Source: Thozetella sp. PMI_491
Lineage: Eukaryota; Ascomycota; Sordariomycetes; Chaetosphaeriales; Chaetosphaeriaceae
Length of the DNA stretch: 64,000 bases
Direction of reading: 5' to 3'
Assembly: GCA_021432635.1 (NCBI GenBank)
Contig: MU270042.1
Coordinates: 307,577-371,576, forward strand
Part shown: in pieces, positions 35,064 to 47,580 of the stretch
Numbering within the stretch: the stretch's first letter is position 1
Layout of the letters: the number at the start of each line of letters is the position of its first letter
The notes under the pieces: model-generated
What the model was told of the DNA's origin: nothing
What the model saw: only the letters and a program-made list of their open reading frames with translations
The model's database searches: none
Made by a program: the position numbers and the translations under genes

Positions 35064-37452
35064 ACGTAATCCACGGGTGGGTGGATCACACGAGTGGGTG
35101 GATCACTTTTCCACCACCCCCATACTAAAAACAGCTATATTTACCCTACAAAGCTACTAATCGACCTCGTTTTCGCTGCAGATAGAGGAATCAGAAGCTG
35201 GTATAACCTCAGGGCACGTACGGATCGTATGGCCTAGCTTTCTAAACCCCCCACAGCACCATAGCTTCGTAGCAGCCCCCTTCCTACGCCCCCCCCCCCC
35301 ACCACGTAATTCACTAGCTAGCTGGTCATCTACATCCATTTGATCGAGTATACCCATAGCTTCCCCAACTATAAGGGCCCCCCTAAGCTATACATGTGTA
35401 CATTTAGCCCTCTTACACTTGTTAAGTGCCTCGTTAGCCTTATAAGCTATTATAAGCTCTATATGTAAAAAAGCTAGTTTATAAGCAACAACTATAGCCC
35501 TCTTAGCTAGCTTATCCACAGCAGCTAGTATATAGGTAGGGAAGTTATTTTAGTGGGCCACTATACAGCTTTTAATAAAGTTGGTTTAAGAGACGGTTTT
35601 ATATAGATTATATAGTGTGGTAGATATTGAGAACGGGGAGCAGGAAGCAGAGCACGTGCGGAACAACCCACACACAACACCACCACCATACACTCCGTAG
35701 CCTAGTAGCCACAGCGCGGAACCAATACCACGACCTTGCGATCCAGTTCGTAGGTAGGGCCGTTGAAGCAGCGTAAGTCTAGTGGTACGTGGAAGAGAGC
35801 ATGCCAATACGAGATCCAACGAGTGCTGGGCTCTGACCAGGGCATGATGAACACGTAGGAATGGGGCGAAGCCCCGTAATGGTCGCACAGAGTGGTCTTG
35901 TGGTTGGTCTTGTCTAGGGAAACGAATGTATGAAGTTGATTGCTAGAATAATAGACTGATAGATCTTGATGGGTTGATTGATGACTTGATGGTCCTCCTC
36001 CCTGAGGTAGGACGGCATCCTTTAACTACTTATACAAATCGAGCTGGCATGGCCTGGTCAGACCGGGGTCTGGATCCACCATACAGTTCCTCCCGTACCA
36101 GGGCCATGCTGGGCGAAAGAAAAATCCACTGACTACCCCCCAGCTTAATATCTACGTGGTAATAGTTGTGGGGAGGTTAAGTGGTAGGGAGGGTGTTTAT
36201 AGCTGGATATCTAGCTTTAATATTATCCTGGCTGGATCGTATAGAGTTAAACTAGCCCCTAGGAAGCTAGCTTTTATATTAGTGGGTGTAATAGCTGTAA
36301 AAAAGGCCTTATAAAAGCTATAAAGGAATTCTAGCTTTATAATATAGTTAATATAGGCCCTTATATAAGCCTTGATTTACTAGTTATATACTTGTTTTAA
36401 CAGCTTAAAACACCCTATATTTAATAGCTAAAGTATATAAGATAAATAGGCTAATATATAAAGTGTAATAATGTTATTAGCCTTATAATAAGCCTTAAAT
36501 CGAGCTGAATAATAGCTTTTATAGCTATCTAGTATAAGAAGCTAATATCTACCCTTTATATAGCTATGTATAGTATGATTAAAATACTAGATCTATATAT
36601 AGCCTGCCTTATTCGTAGTCTAGCTGTTTTTAATAGGTTTAATAGCTTAGTGGGTTGGTAAGTTACACTTTTTATACTAGTTGGTAAGGTAATATTAGCC
36701 AGCTAGGATAATAAATAAGGGGATAGCTTTACTAGCTGTACTTATAGCTTAGATAACTATAGCCTACTTATAATTACCTAGCTAGGCTAGTTTAGCCTTA
36801 GAACGGCTATCTAAGGTTGTAATAGCTATTCCTACGTATATAATACCTATTATAAAACTAGTTTTATCAAAGTTCTACTGGTCTTCCTCTAGGATCCCCT
36901 ATTTAGCCTTTATATTTCATATAAGATCAAACCACTCTTTTATAAGCTTAAGATCTTTATATAAAGCTTACTAGTAATTATATTTACACATATATCGCAT
37001 ATAGAGGGCTAGTTGACATCGTACAAAGGTAGAAGCCTAGTTTCAGCCCACAGGGGAGGCATCGTATATCTAGAGAAGCTCGTTGGCTATATCTTCCACA
37101 CCACTTAATCTAGGGGGGAATGCTTACATTCCTAGGTCGATTATATAGTCAACAAGTACTTCTTCTTCCAAATTGGTTAATTTATATGATTTTGGTATTG
37201 TATCACGTATATAGGCCTTTCTGGCGCGTCGGTTGCATAGCGTCGTATATAGGACTTCGTATAGCTTAGACGCGCTACGCAGGCTTAGGTTTCGGTCTTT
37301 TTTTAAAGCTTCGATAGCCAGGTTGACTCTGGCCTCGTTTGGAATGGAAGCCATGGCTGGTTGTGGAGGATTTAGTGGTTGAGGGTAGGAAGAAAGCGTC
37401 GCGTTGATTTTGATCCACCCACCCGTGTGATCCACCCACCCGTGGATTACGT
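35064..37452 (-). mobile_element. Pogo/Fot1-type DNA transposon, decayed, with a nested insertion
   Basis: Terminal inverted repeats of about 42 bp start ACGTAATCCACGGGTGGG on the left and are matched by the reverse complement at 37411-37452. Inside each, the unit GGGTGGGTGGATCA occurs in a tandem-like pair. TA flanks both ends (35062-35063 and 37453-37454). On the minus strand, the transposase N-terminus is readable at 37354-37124, with RVNLAIEALKKDRNLSLRSA, an HTH of the psq/CENP-B kind. A C-terminal end with a zinc-knuckle-like CCGGFRKLGHTIRTC is readable at 35157-35357. Between them the sequence is TA-rich and full of stops. The TIR sequence differs from that of the element at 237-2193, so this is a separate family. 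Confidence 0.8.
35586..36135 (-). repeat. GC-normal insertion nested in the pogo element; dispersed repeat
   Basis: Inside the TA-rich pogo element this stretch of roughly 550 bp has ordinary GC content. Read on the minus strand it matches 51418-51930 on the plus strand over about 500 bp (for example GGTAGTCAGTGGATTTTTCT and GGAACTGTATGGTGGATCC against their C-to-T changed forms). A TATA-like TTTGTATAAGTAGT lies near its start. It may be a solo LTR or the 5' part of a retroelement; its ends are not resolved. Confidence 0.55.
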
Positions 37453-38975
37453 TAGTGAGATAACAATAAAATAGTTTAAATAGGTCTCTAACCCATACTA
37501 TTCTTTCCCCCTCTAAGCTTGTAGACTAGGCATCCCCTAATAACAATAGGATAGTAACGACTCGCTTACGTCTCTAACTCCCACGGGCTCGTTGCCATCC
37601 AGGTAAGAACCGAATCAGAGAATTCCGGTCTTTTGCTCTTGTCGACAAACACTTCTTTTTCTGTGGCCCAGCAGGCTGCAAGGGGTGAGCCCTCTTCCAC
37701 CTACCCCCCCACAGCTTCATATCGTAATACCTACCTTGCTTTAGCTGAGCCTAGGGGCTAAGAGAGACCGAAACTCAGCACTCTATCTCTAAAAGAAGAA
37801 TCTCAAATTTGTGGTATTACTGGCATCAGACTTGTGGCACTAGGACTATCGAATTCGTTCTGGATACACTATCATGATAAATCGAACACCTGTAAAGACA
37901 GTAAGTGGGTTTGGGCATCCCGGCAGGAAAAGAAAAAAAAAGGGCGAGAATCTTCTACTATCTCGTGGACTGGTAGTAACCCATCTCTCGAATAATCCGC
38001 ATCTCGCCCAGGCCGTGTGGGGCAGAACTAGACTCACTCGGCTGCCCAAAGTACGTCTCCTTCGGCGTCGAGGGAAACTAGTTATTCGGTTCAGGAACGA
38101 CGATACACTGTGGAATCTGCCGGAGGAGGCGACGGCCGACTCGGGCTTCAATATTAGGGAGGTAAGGGCAGTGTGGTTAGGCATAAAGGGATTGTTTGTC
38201 ATCTTGTAGTTCGACCGGCCCTAGAGGTGGAGCGCATGGAGCGCAAACTTTATCGGGCTGTACCCCGACGTACTGAAAAAGATCAGCGGCCCAAGCACCT
38301 CGAACCCCAAAGTTAGGATCAAGGTGACTAACCCAGAGCTCCGACACTTCCGCGTTTGCCTCGCCCGGACTACTAATTCAGTGGCTGTAGGCATTAGTGA
38401 TGAACTTCGGATGCGGCACAATCCATTCGCTTCTCTAGCTTTCACGCCGGTTTCCCCATATCATTACAAACAGACACCAAAATGGATTATTACATCGTGT
38501 GAGAGTGGTTTTTTGGCTTTGATATAGGTCAGGATAGGCCCATTCATGCCTCCGTGTGTACTCCTCTATGCTCGCCAAGAAACAACTGTGCCAAGTCCCC
38601 AACGTTCGCCAAGAGGGATTAAGCCCATGGCAACTTGATTAAGCTCGTGGGGCAGAGAACGAGTTTGGGGACTCCAAGACCCATTACGAGTAAGCGGAGA
38701 AAGGATTTGTTTTATTATTATTTCTTTTTTGGGCTAAAAGGCTAACGTCAATTGGTATTTGGCTACGACCTTGGCCAATGTAGATTCGGTTGTAAGTAGG
38801 AGAGCGTGGAGGAAGGAAGAAAAGTACTCCCGAGCTAGCTGAGCTATATCTGCTGTGATTTCTAGTGACACCTAATTATTGGCTTTGCTACTGGCCGAAT
38901 GCCTCGAGGAATTCTAGGGCGTCGGGCTCTTTGAGAGATTCAACGCACCTTGCACTATGCTATCTAGCGTGGAGG
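37453..38975. other. Intergenic region with an unassigned relic
   Basis: 37874-38209 and 38324-38527 on the plus strand are consecutive open stretches (the first includes KLVIRFRNDDTLWNLPEEATADSGF) that could be exons or decayed parts of one gene. No family is recognised and no start or stop is convincing. The remainder contains only short frames; 38700-38975 lies just downstream of the peptidase gene. Confidence 0.3.
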
Positions 38976-41900
38976 CTAGCGGGTCAAAGCTACAGCTCTG
39001 AATACGATCTCAGTCGGACGCAACGGTGAGTCCGTGGCTACTACGACCGTCACCCGAATACGCTCGCGCCAGGCCCTCTCTACCAGAGCAGCGAGGTCCT
39101 TTTCCACACTGCTGAACCTGCGCTCTCCCGAGGCAGTCTCCACATCAAAGCCCGTAAAATCGCCAAAACGATCAAAGTACAGGTTCGTAACCTTTCCGGT
39201 GTAGTCTAGTGCGGAGCCCGGGGGTGGCTCCGGCGGGTTGATGGGAGGCAGTCCTTGGCCGGTGGGAGACGGCTGGATCTGCGTTGGGTCACCGCCGAGG
39301 CCAAGGACGCGCTGGCCAATCTGTTCGACGTAGCGCGTAAATACCGGGTACCAGCGGTCGGCCCGGGGAACCGAAAGCTGAATCCACATGAGAATCGAGA
39401 GGGTCCGTTCTTCTGGAGCCAGCATGACGTCCTTGGTGTTCACAGGGATGGATACCTGGAACGAGCCCCGTACGCTTCGCCATCGGATGACGCGCGATGC
39501 GGCCACCGCCCTCTCTCCGCTGGCCTGGGCGGCTGCAGTCGAGTCACGGTTGCGTTCGCGGCCCGGCCGGACTCGGATGCCGGAGGCGTACGTGATTTGC
39601 TGCACGACCGCTCTGTATAGCTGCCCACGCCTAACGTGAGCGGGCAGGTCGATGGTGAGCAGGCCAGTGTGGTTGATTTTACCCCCAGGAGGAATTGGAA
39701 TGTACGTGATCTGGCCAACGGGACATCTCAAGGTGTGGTCATCGACACTGCTCAGCAGGTGTCGGCCATACAGGCTGCCTGCTAGAGCCAACACCTCGGC
39801 CGCGCTAACTGTTGGGAGGTAGATTTGCGCCAGGCTGCCGGACGGCACATTGCCCCAGCTGATTAATAGCTCCTCAAACTGCCTCAGCTTGAATGCTTCT
39901 TCACCCTGCGTGGGCTTGAGCTCGAACGCGCTGGGGATGCGGCGGGACAAGCCGTTGCCCGGATTGGCCGATAGGACCAGCTGGAGGTTTCTCTGAGCCA
40001 GCTTATCAGAGCCAGCCGGGCTCGGGTTGCCCACGATGGGATCAGGGTCGTAGGCGATCTCTACGAGCAGGCACTGGTGTTGGTTTCGGACCAGCTCTAG
40101 AATGGACTTCAACGGCCCGCTGTAGGGGCCCTCGCCCACGGGATTCAGCGGATAGTACTGCGTCGTCTGGTTAATGTCCAGCCAGCAGCCAAAGTACACA
40201 TCCACCTCGGCTCCGGAGCCGTCATGGTGGATGGTCTTAACGTTGGGACTGTCGGTCTGCGTGTCCATGCTGGCCTGGCTAGCATCAAGACGGGGCTCGG
40301 CAAAGAAGGGAATGGTGACTAGGTCAGCGCCTTGGACGCCGAGGATCGGGATGGGCTGGCCGTCCGGGTTAGAGACCGAAGACCGCCTATAGGTTGTATT
40401 GAGATCATAGTCGACGGAAACGGATAGGGCTGGACACAGACGGAAAAAGACGCGAACATCCGTAGCATCCGCCAGCAGCGCACGGTACCGAACGCGAGTC
40501 AGCGCAAAGTTCCAGACGGGAATGTTGTCCTGGTCGACGGGATACAATGCCAATTCCGACCCTGCCTCATCGGCCGGAAGACTATCGAAAGTCTGCGCCC
40601 CAGCAAGATTTGAGTTGAGATTGGTGATGACGGACTTGATGAAGGTGGACGCGTCTGCGGCGGTTGCGCCCATCGGACCGGCGTTGAAGAGAAATTGGTT
40701 CGTCTTTACCTGGAACACTCGGGTGTCGGAGCTGAGCCAAGAAACGGGCCCGTCGATTTCAAATGGATTGCTCGTTTCGACCAGTTCAATGTTGGCACTC
40801 CCCGACACGCCCCCGATCGAAGCAGTCAGGGTGATGGTCTGACCACCCGGCACGAAGCCGCTAATGTCTGAAAAGGACACGGGAAATACCCAGGTGAGGC
40901 GCTGCGGAGCGGGGTACAGCGATGAATCTTGGGCGAGAAGTGCCGTTGGCTTCCCGGCGGGAGATCCCACCGTCATGCCCGGAATAGGATTCGCCGGCGT
41001 GATGGTGGGATATACGTCTGGGACGCCGGAGAGGCTGGCTGAGGTGATGCCGAGCTCTTGCGGCCGGAACCCATCCACCTGAATGTAAAAGGCATTGGGA
41101 ATGACGGCAGGAATCGCCTGCTTCAACATTGCCGCTACCTCGGTGCTCGAAAACGTGCTACGGTCCGTGACGAATACACAGTCTTTGTTGAAGGTCTGTT
41201 TGAGGCTGGCTAGGATCGCCTTGCCGTTGGGGCTTCCCCATCCGGTACAGGCGTCCCATCCGGCGCCGGCAGGATATCCAGACACGCCGTCCAGCCCGTT
41301 ATCTGCCGGCCCTGGAGGCGAAGTGATGTCGCGGAACACGCTCGAGCCGAGCGAATACAACATAGGGTTGATGAAGCCGACCTTCTCGCCCAGGCTTGCG
41401 TTGATCACAGCGACGAGACCGGCCCAGAGTGGTGCAGATGCGCTTGTTCCGTTGCCGACGGACGACGAGCCGTGCCAGGTGAGAGGGTAGCCACTGTTGG
41501 GGCTTGCGTTTGCAGCGACATCAGGTACGCCGCGTCCTACGTGTTTGTCGTTCAGAGATGTTGGGACGCCGGCGTTGTTCTGATACGAGGGCAGGGGAAA
41601 GAAATCGCTGATTCCGCCGCCGGTAGCGCCAGTGTAATTACTGCCAGAGATGACAAAGGTGTCATTCCGACGTACTCATCGTAGGCACTGCCGCTAATAT
41701 TTCCCACCTGTAGGTATTTTACTGTCAGCCTTGGCCCGAGAGTTATCCAAATTTGGCTCCGGGAGAGGGATTTGGCTCACCGTGGTACCGCCGACTGAAA
41801 GAACCCAAGGATCCGTCGCCGGATATTGAACATGGGCCTTGCCATCTCCCACTTTAGAATCCGTCCCCGTATCACCCGAGGCCACACAGACGGTGACGCT

Positions 41901-42899
41901 CTGTAGAGCCGCATCTTGAAAGACATCCGTAAGGGCACTAAGAAATGCGGTGCTAACACCTTCGTTGGCGAGCGTGTTCGAGTCATCACCGTTGCAGATA
42001 TAGAAGCTGGAAGAGAGTACGGAGCAATTTGGATCTCCGGCGTCGGGGTGCGCAACCCTCTTGACCAGGTCGACCCAGCCTTTCTGGTCTCCAGTGGTGA
42101 AGTAGACGGCTACGTTGGCGCCGGGCGCGGCGCTCGCAGCGATGTAAATGTCTTGGGTAGTCTCACCATAAGGGTCGAAGCCATCATTACTGGCATCGAC
42201 AGAGACGTCGGTGACAGTCGGCGCAGGGCTCGGGGCGAAGCTCGCCGTTATATCGCTCTTGGCGTATCCATCAGTTGAGTAGATTGCAATAGTCTCTCCT
42301 GCGGCAGAGTTGGCTGGGAAATTGTACAGGGACGTGGCTTGGGAGACGGAGATGGTCGAGTTGCTTGCTGGGTCGCCGGAATTGTGCTTGGTTATGGTGC
42401 GGTTGTCGAGCCCAAAGACGCCGACAATGACGCCGTAGAGCTCCTGGGGGACATGAACAAAACCGTCTCGTCCACGGTACTTCTCCGTCTCGGGCGGTGC
42501 GCCGCGCTTCCGAGTAATCTCATGCTGATAGTAAGAGAGGTCTACTGCGAAGGCCTCGCCCATCTGCTGAGCAGTTCCAGAGGCTGAGACTGTCTGTTGA
42601 GCGGCATTGGTGTCGACCACGGTTAGACGGTGCGAGTTGACAAACTCGGTCACACGCTCGATATCCTCGGGCGAGGCACCGTACAGAGCGGCGAAATCAT
42701 CGCCATCCAGCCTCCGACGCTGGCTCGGAGGAAGCAAGAAGTGATCCGGTCCTGGCAGGGGCTGGCTGCCGGCTGGGCGACGAAGAACAATCGTCACCTC
42801 GAAGCGCTCGTCTTGGTCGACCGGCCCGACTAGAGTAGCGGTAAGGCCCGGGTGCCTCTCGCTGCCGTCCAGGCGTCGATAGTTTGCGGTGGTTTCCAT
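38976..42899 (-). CDS. S53 (sedolisin/kumamolisin-like) peptidase with a long C-terminal extension; two compensating frameshifts
   Basis: The frame runs from ATG at 42899 and would give about 1307 residues. Residues 1-160 are a pro-kumamolisin-type propeptide. The catalytic domain has Glu246 and Asp250 (ETTQDIYIAAS), VASGDTGTD for the oxyanion Asp and the nucleophile Ser near 486 (GTSAS), so the catalytic residues are present. No signal peptide is seen. Fungal S53 enzymes are usually around 600 residues; here about 800 residues follow the catalytic serine with no recognised domain. Near 41698-41702 one extra base and near 41667-41671 one missing base shift and then restore the frame, leaving about ten residues (ISGSAYDEYV) in a third frame. 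The total length stays divisible by three. This may be decay in progress or a sequence error. Confidence 0.75.
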
Positions 42900-44690
42900 A
42901 GCTCAAGATAGTGTTCGAATCTACGGGATTAGATACTGTTGTTACTTTGAAGTTTTGTTGCTGTTGTTGCGACTGAAGGTCGAGCAACCCTCAGAATGAG
43001 AGAATTACAGTCGTACCTTATACGCAAAGCACAATGTTGTAACTGCGTAGCCTTCGCCATAGTCGGGAGCTCCAAGACACTCAGCCTTCGGCGTACATTG
43101 AGGGTTGCGTCGGTATCGGCTGACCTCCTTTCTTTCGGGGCTTAACTAGTGGGCTGAGGCATGGCGGTTGCCACTCTTGGTTAGTAGCCCGTCACATGGC
43201 GCAGGAGAGCGGAAATGTCCAATAAACTAGTCCTATACCGCGGTTTCAACCCAACCACATTGCGCGCGGTGAGAAATCCGAAGCTGTGACTCTGCTTCGG
43301 TCAGAGCATGGCGTCTTGTCGTATGATATAGCCTTTTCGCGGTTTGCGGTGTCCTGAAGGCCTGGTACAGCATTTTCTTAGCGCTGAGCGGCTGATGACC
43401 GAAGAGACGCTAGTTCTTATGATTGGCTGCTCATAACCCGCAGCTGTGATAGAAGAAAGTTGACCTGCAAGCCCCAGGCTCAAGCGGTCCTCTGTATACA
43501 GGGGGAAGGGGGGGGTGATTGAAGGTCAGCTGGCTAGAATTTCTTTGGACTACCGCGAGGGCACCATATGGCCGCCTGAACTCAATTTGGGGAGAAGTTT
43601 TGTTAATCAGACGTCTTAACCTCTATATGGCAAGTCCGCTGCCTGCTGCGTACCGCCTCGACCCGCACTTTTCTGGCCTAAGTGCGGTAAGCATCGGGTT
43701 AACCTTCATACCACTAATGCGCTTTGGAACTCTAATACTAGCTCCCGGGCAGCTTGTGGTAGGGCTGTTGATGCGCATTCTTTGGGTGGGAAGGGCTTAG
43801 TTGCCGTACTAGACTAGAGCAAGGTTCCACCTTGCTCTCTCTAATGGAGACACAAGAGCTGGAATAATAATAACTCCGTAAGGCTGAGATTTGAATGCAA
43901 TGACGTGCCAGTGGGCGTCTCATGTCGGGGCACAAATAGCAGTCTGGGGTAGCCAGAGTCATCGCTGCGGGGCTTCTTTGTGAGAGACCGCAAAATCACA
44001 AATTGCAAATAGAAGATGCCGCTTGCTTCTGCATGGAAACCGAAAGGGGTCTAAGGGCATTCACGGCCTCCAATTGCCATCTGCGCTCGTGCCACACAAC
44101 AGCTGGCCACATCACTATGAGACGTTGAAAACCTGACCATGAGCCCAAAAAAGCGTGTTGGGTTAAGCCACACATGGACGCAGACAGATATATTATAGTG
44201 GGTTCCACCACGCCACCACTGTAGAGGGATTTGCAAACCACAAGCCAAGCAGCAAATGGTGCCGCCGCCGCAAGAATTGATACAATTCTAACAACCTGGC
44301 TGGTAGCACGCGGCCAACTGCAGTCTCCTCATAGTCCATCGGCAGGGATCCCTTAAGTCCGGCAACGCCAGTCGCCGGATTAGTTGTCTTTGCCATTCAG
44401 ATAATTGGGATAGCCAACAATTACGTCTCTAACGCCATACATAGAAAGGGCTCGATCCTACTGCTGATAGGTGGGCTCAGATCCTCGCGATTCAATCTCG
44501 AGAGTGTCGATTAATTCCTCCGATCTGAGATGGCGGATGTGCCTGTGGTGTTTGAAAGGACATCTGTTCTTCGGTCTTGCACTGCAACTTGTGAGGAGAA
44601 GCTTAGGGCCCTGTGGAAACCCAGCTCGAAGAATGGCGGCAAGCTCAGTATCCTTATATGGCCACTAAACGAAAGTAAACACTAGAAGAC
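42900..44690. other. Intergenic region before the TA-rich island
   Basis: About 1.8 kb without a supported gene. The first few hundred bases hold the peptidase promoter. An open stretch at 43519-43800 on the plus strand has hydrophobic runs (SAVSIGLTFIPLM) but no recognisable family or codon-level support. Confidence 0.4.
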
Positions 44691-45440
44691 AGTTGATGAC
44701 CTAAGGGAATTTTATATATTTATATAGGCTTTAACTTAAAAATAGTTATAAATATAACAAAAGAGAGTTTATATTAAAGTATTATAAGCCTTAACTTTCT
44801 TTTATATATCTAGATTAATACTTATTTTAAGAGGAAAAAAGCTTAAAGATATTTATAAAAATACTTTTTTTAAATTAATAAATTAATTTTAAAGGTAACA
44901 GGCTTTTATAATAGTAATAAGTAAAGCTTAAAGAGTATTATCTTAAGACTAGAGAAAATTATTATTAAAATAAGACTAAATATTAAAAAACAAAGTTAAT
45001 TTAAGCTTAAATATATTTTTAATTTCTAATTATATTTATAAATACTTCAAGAGAAAAAGTAAGCTAAAGATAAAAAAAGGCTAAATTTTCTTATTTATTT
45101 ACTTATATATTTATTTAATCTTATTATAATAATTATAGGATTTAAATCTAAGCTTAGTAAAGATATATATTAAGAATAAATTCTAATTAATCTCTTTATA
45201 TATTATCTTTTAAACTTTAAAGATAAGTAATAAAACTAGGTAATATTAAAAACTAACTAAAGGTTTAAGCTATTAAAATAAGCCTAAATTATAAAGGTTA
45301 AAAAGATATATTTAAGTAGTATTATAGATGGATTATTATTAAAAGTATGAGGAAAATAATAAAGGTAAATTACAGGTTAAAAACTAGTAAAATAAGTATA
45401 AAATTAAATAGGATTTTAAATATAATCTAAATAAATAAAA

Positions 45441-45860
45441 TGTTACAATCAAAGCATTAGCCACCTCCCCACGACCACCAACGAGGCCTAGCGCCTCGGG
45501 GCAGCGGTCAGCAAGGGCAGAACCTCTAATGGATGCCTCAGGCATCTATACAGATACTTAGCCAATCAAGGAGGATCACCTAGATCACTGTGATAAGCCC
45601 AGCGCTCTAGATCACTTGGATCACTATGATAAGCCTAGTGAGCTATGAAGAGCAACTTAGTATATAAGACCACAGTCTCTACCTAGATAGATCAGTTAGC
45701 CTTTGCTTTTCAGTAATTAATCTATTTAAGCTATCTAGCTTACACTTTAGATTCTATACCCTTAGTTAATTAATACTTTACTCGTCTCTATCTTCCCTAT
45801 CTTAGGAAAGAACCCCCTATATATTAAGAATATTAACCTTAAGATCTTAGTGTTATAATA
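45441..45860 (+). repeat. RIP-affected LTR (copy 1)
   Basis: 420 bp begin TGTTACAATC and end AGTGTTATAATA. The copy aligns with 56819-57241 over most of its length, including GGTCAGCAAGGGCAGAACC, TATATAAGACCACAGTCTC and GGAAAGAACCCCCTA. A TATATAAG promoter box lies in the middle. There is no matching 5-bp duplication on its flanks, consistent with a 5' LTR whose partner is elsewhere or lost. A gag-like region follows directly. Confidence 0.8.
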
Positions 45861-45959
45861 TATTAATTACTTTCTTTTAAAGGATAAGATAAGTATAATT
45901 AATAACATTCTATAGTTAATATATCTAGTAAGAACACCCTGTCTACTAGTAACTATAAC

Positions 45960-47400
45960 TCTAGTAAGTCTAGAAAAGGAAAAGACAAGGCCCCTACTTA
46001 ACATAGCCTTAATTAAGAAATAAAGGACATAGGAGAAGATAATAAAGACGATACTAACTATATCTATAAAAAGCTTAAAAATAACTTTAATAAAATAGTA
46101 AAAATCCTAAAAGAAGTTTATAATAAAACACGTTAAGTCCTAGAACTTATCGATAAAGTTAATATATTATATACCGCTACTAATATTATTAAGACCTTTA
46201 TTATAAGATATAAAAAACTTAAGCTTAACCTGTTATAGACCTTTAATAACACCCCTAGACTCTTAAAAAGCTACCTAGCCTAAGTAAGAGCTTATTATTA
46301 TTTTTATACTAGTAGCTTTAAAAATAAGGCTAAAAAATAGTATATACTGCTTTATTTCTTAAGGAAAAAGTACTAGCCTAGTTTAAACCCTACCTTATAA
46401 AATTCTTTAAGAAAGAACTTACTTATATACTATGCCTAGAAACTTAGAATATATTTATATTTTATATAGGGTATAAATATACCCTAAGATTACTATTTTA
46501 AGAACCTAATAAGAAACACTAGTAGGAATAAGACTTATATTAATTTAAATAAAAAGGATTAATAGTCTAGTATATAACAGACTTTTAATAGCTTTACTTA
46601 CTCCTTAATTATACAGATAAAATTAAGAAGTTCTTATTTTACTAAGGACTTAAAAGTAAAGTTAAGGATAAAGTCTTTAAACTTAATACCTTAAAAGATT
46701 TCTTATTATATATAGAAATAACAACCTATATTAATAACTAATTATATAAATAAAAGATAGAAAAATAATAGTAAGAATTAAGATAATAAGTTAATATTAA
46801 AAGGCCTTAATAATATAACTAGCCTAAGTAATCTATTAATTAATATTAGAACTATTAAATAATAATATATAAGATATATTTAAGACCTATAGACTTAAAT
46901 ATAATATAATAAAAACTAAAATAAGACTTAAAAGATATTAAGTATTATAACTATTAGAAAAGGAGATATTATACTAATACTTATAAATAATTAAAAAAGA
47001 TAGATTAGAAACTAGTACTTAAAAAGTAGTTAGCTAACTTAGTATAATATAAACTAGTATAAACCTTAAGTATAGCTATATAAGATAATCTAACCTATAA
47101 TATTATAGATTTTAATAATACCTATATTATAATACTAATAGAAGAACTATCTCTAAATTAATATATAAACCTAAGTAGACTAATAACTAAAGAAGTTATA
47201 TTATATCTTAGAATAGTAATTAAAATAGACTACTTACTATTATTAGTTAGAAATAATATAACCCTAATTATATAAGAATTAAAACTAATTATATATTATA
47301 AACTAAATAGACTATATAAAACAGATAAAGCTAAGACATATCTAAAATACTAAGGTAAAAAAGTCTATTATATCTAAGAATAAGGAGAAATAATAATATA
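45960..47400 (+). pseudogene. Degraded gag region of an LTR retrotransposon
   Basis: Downstream of LTR copy 1 the plus strand keeps a zinc-knuckle skeleton at 46940-46984. The codons at 46943, 46952, 46967 and 46982 are all TAT, where TGT, TGT, CAT and TGT would give C-x2-C-x4-H-x4-C, so all four metal ligands were lost by transitions. The segment 46980-47400 recurs inverted at 51005-51415. No frame is open. Confidence 0.65.
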
Positions 47401-47580
47401 TATTTATTATAAAAAACATTTATTCTCTTATATATTACTACCTTTAAAATATATAAAAAATTAAGATAATAAGCTAAACTATTAGCTATAAAAAGTATGT
47501 AATAACTATTTTAAAAATAAGAAAAAATACTAATTCTTAAACCTAAATAACCCTAGGTATAACATATATATTAAAAATAA

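Noticed and set aside
43519-43800. Possible membrane-protein fragment
   Set aside because: Hydrophobic runs alone do not define a family, and there is no start context or neighbouring exon to support a gene.
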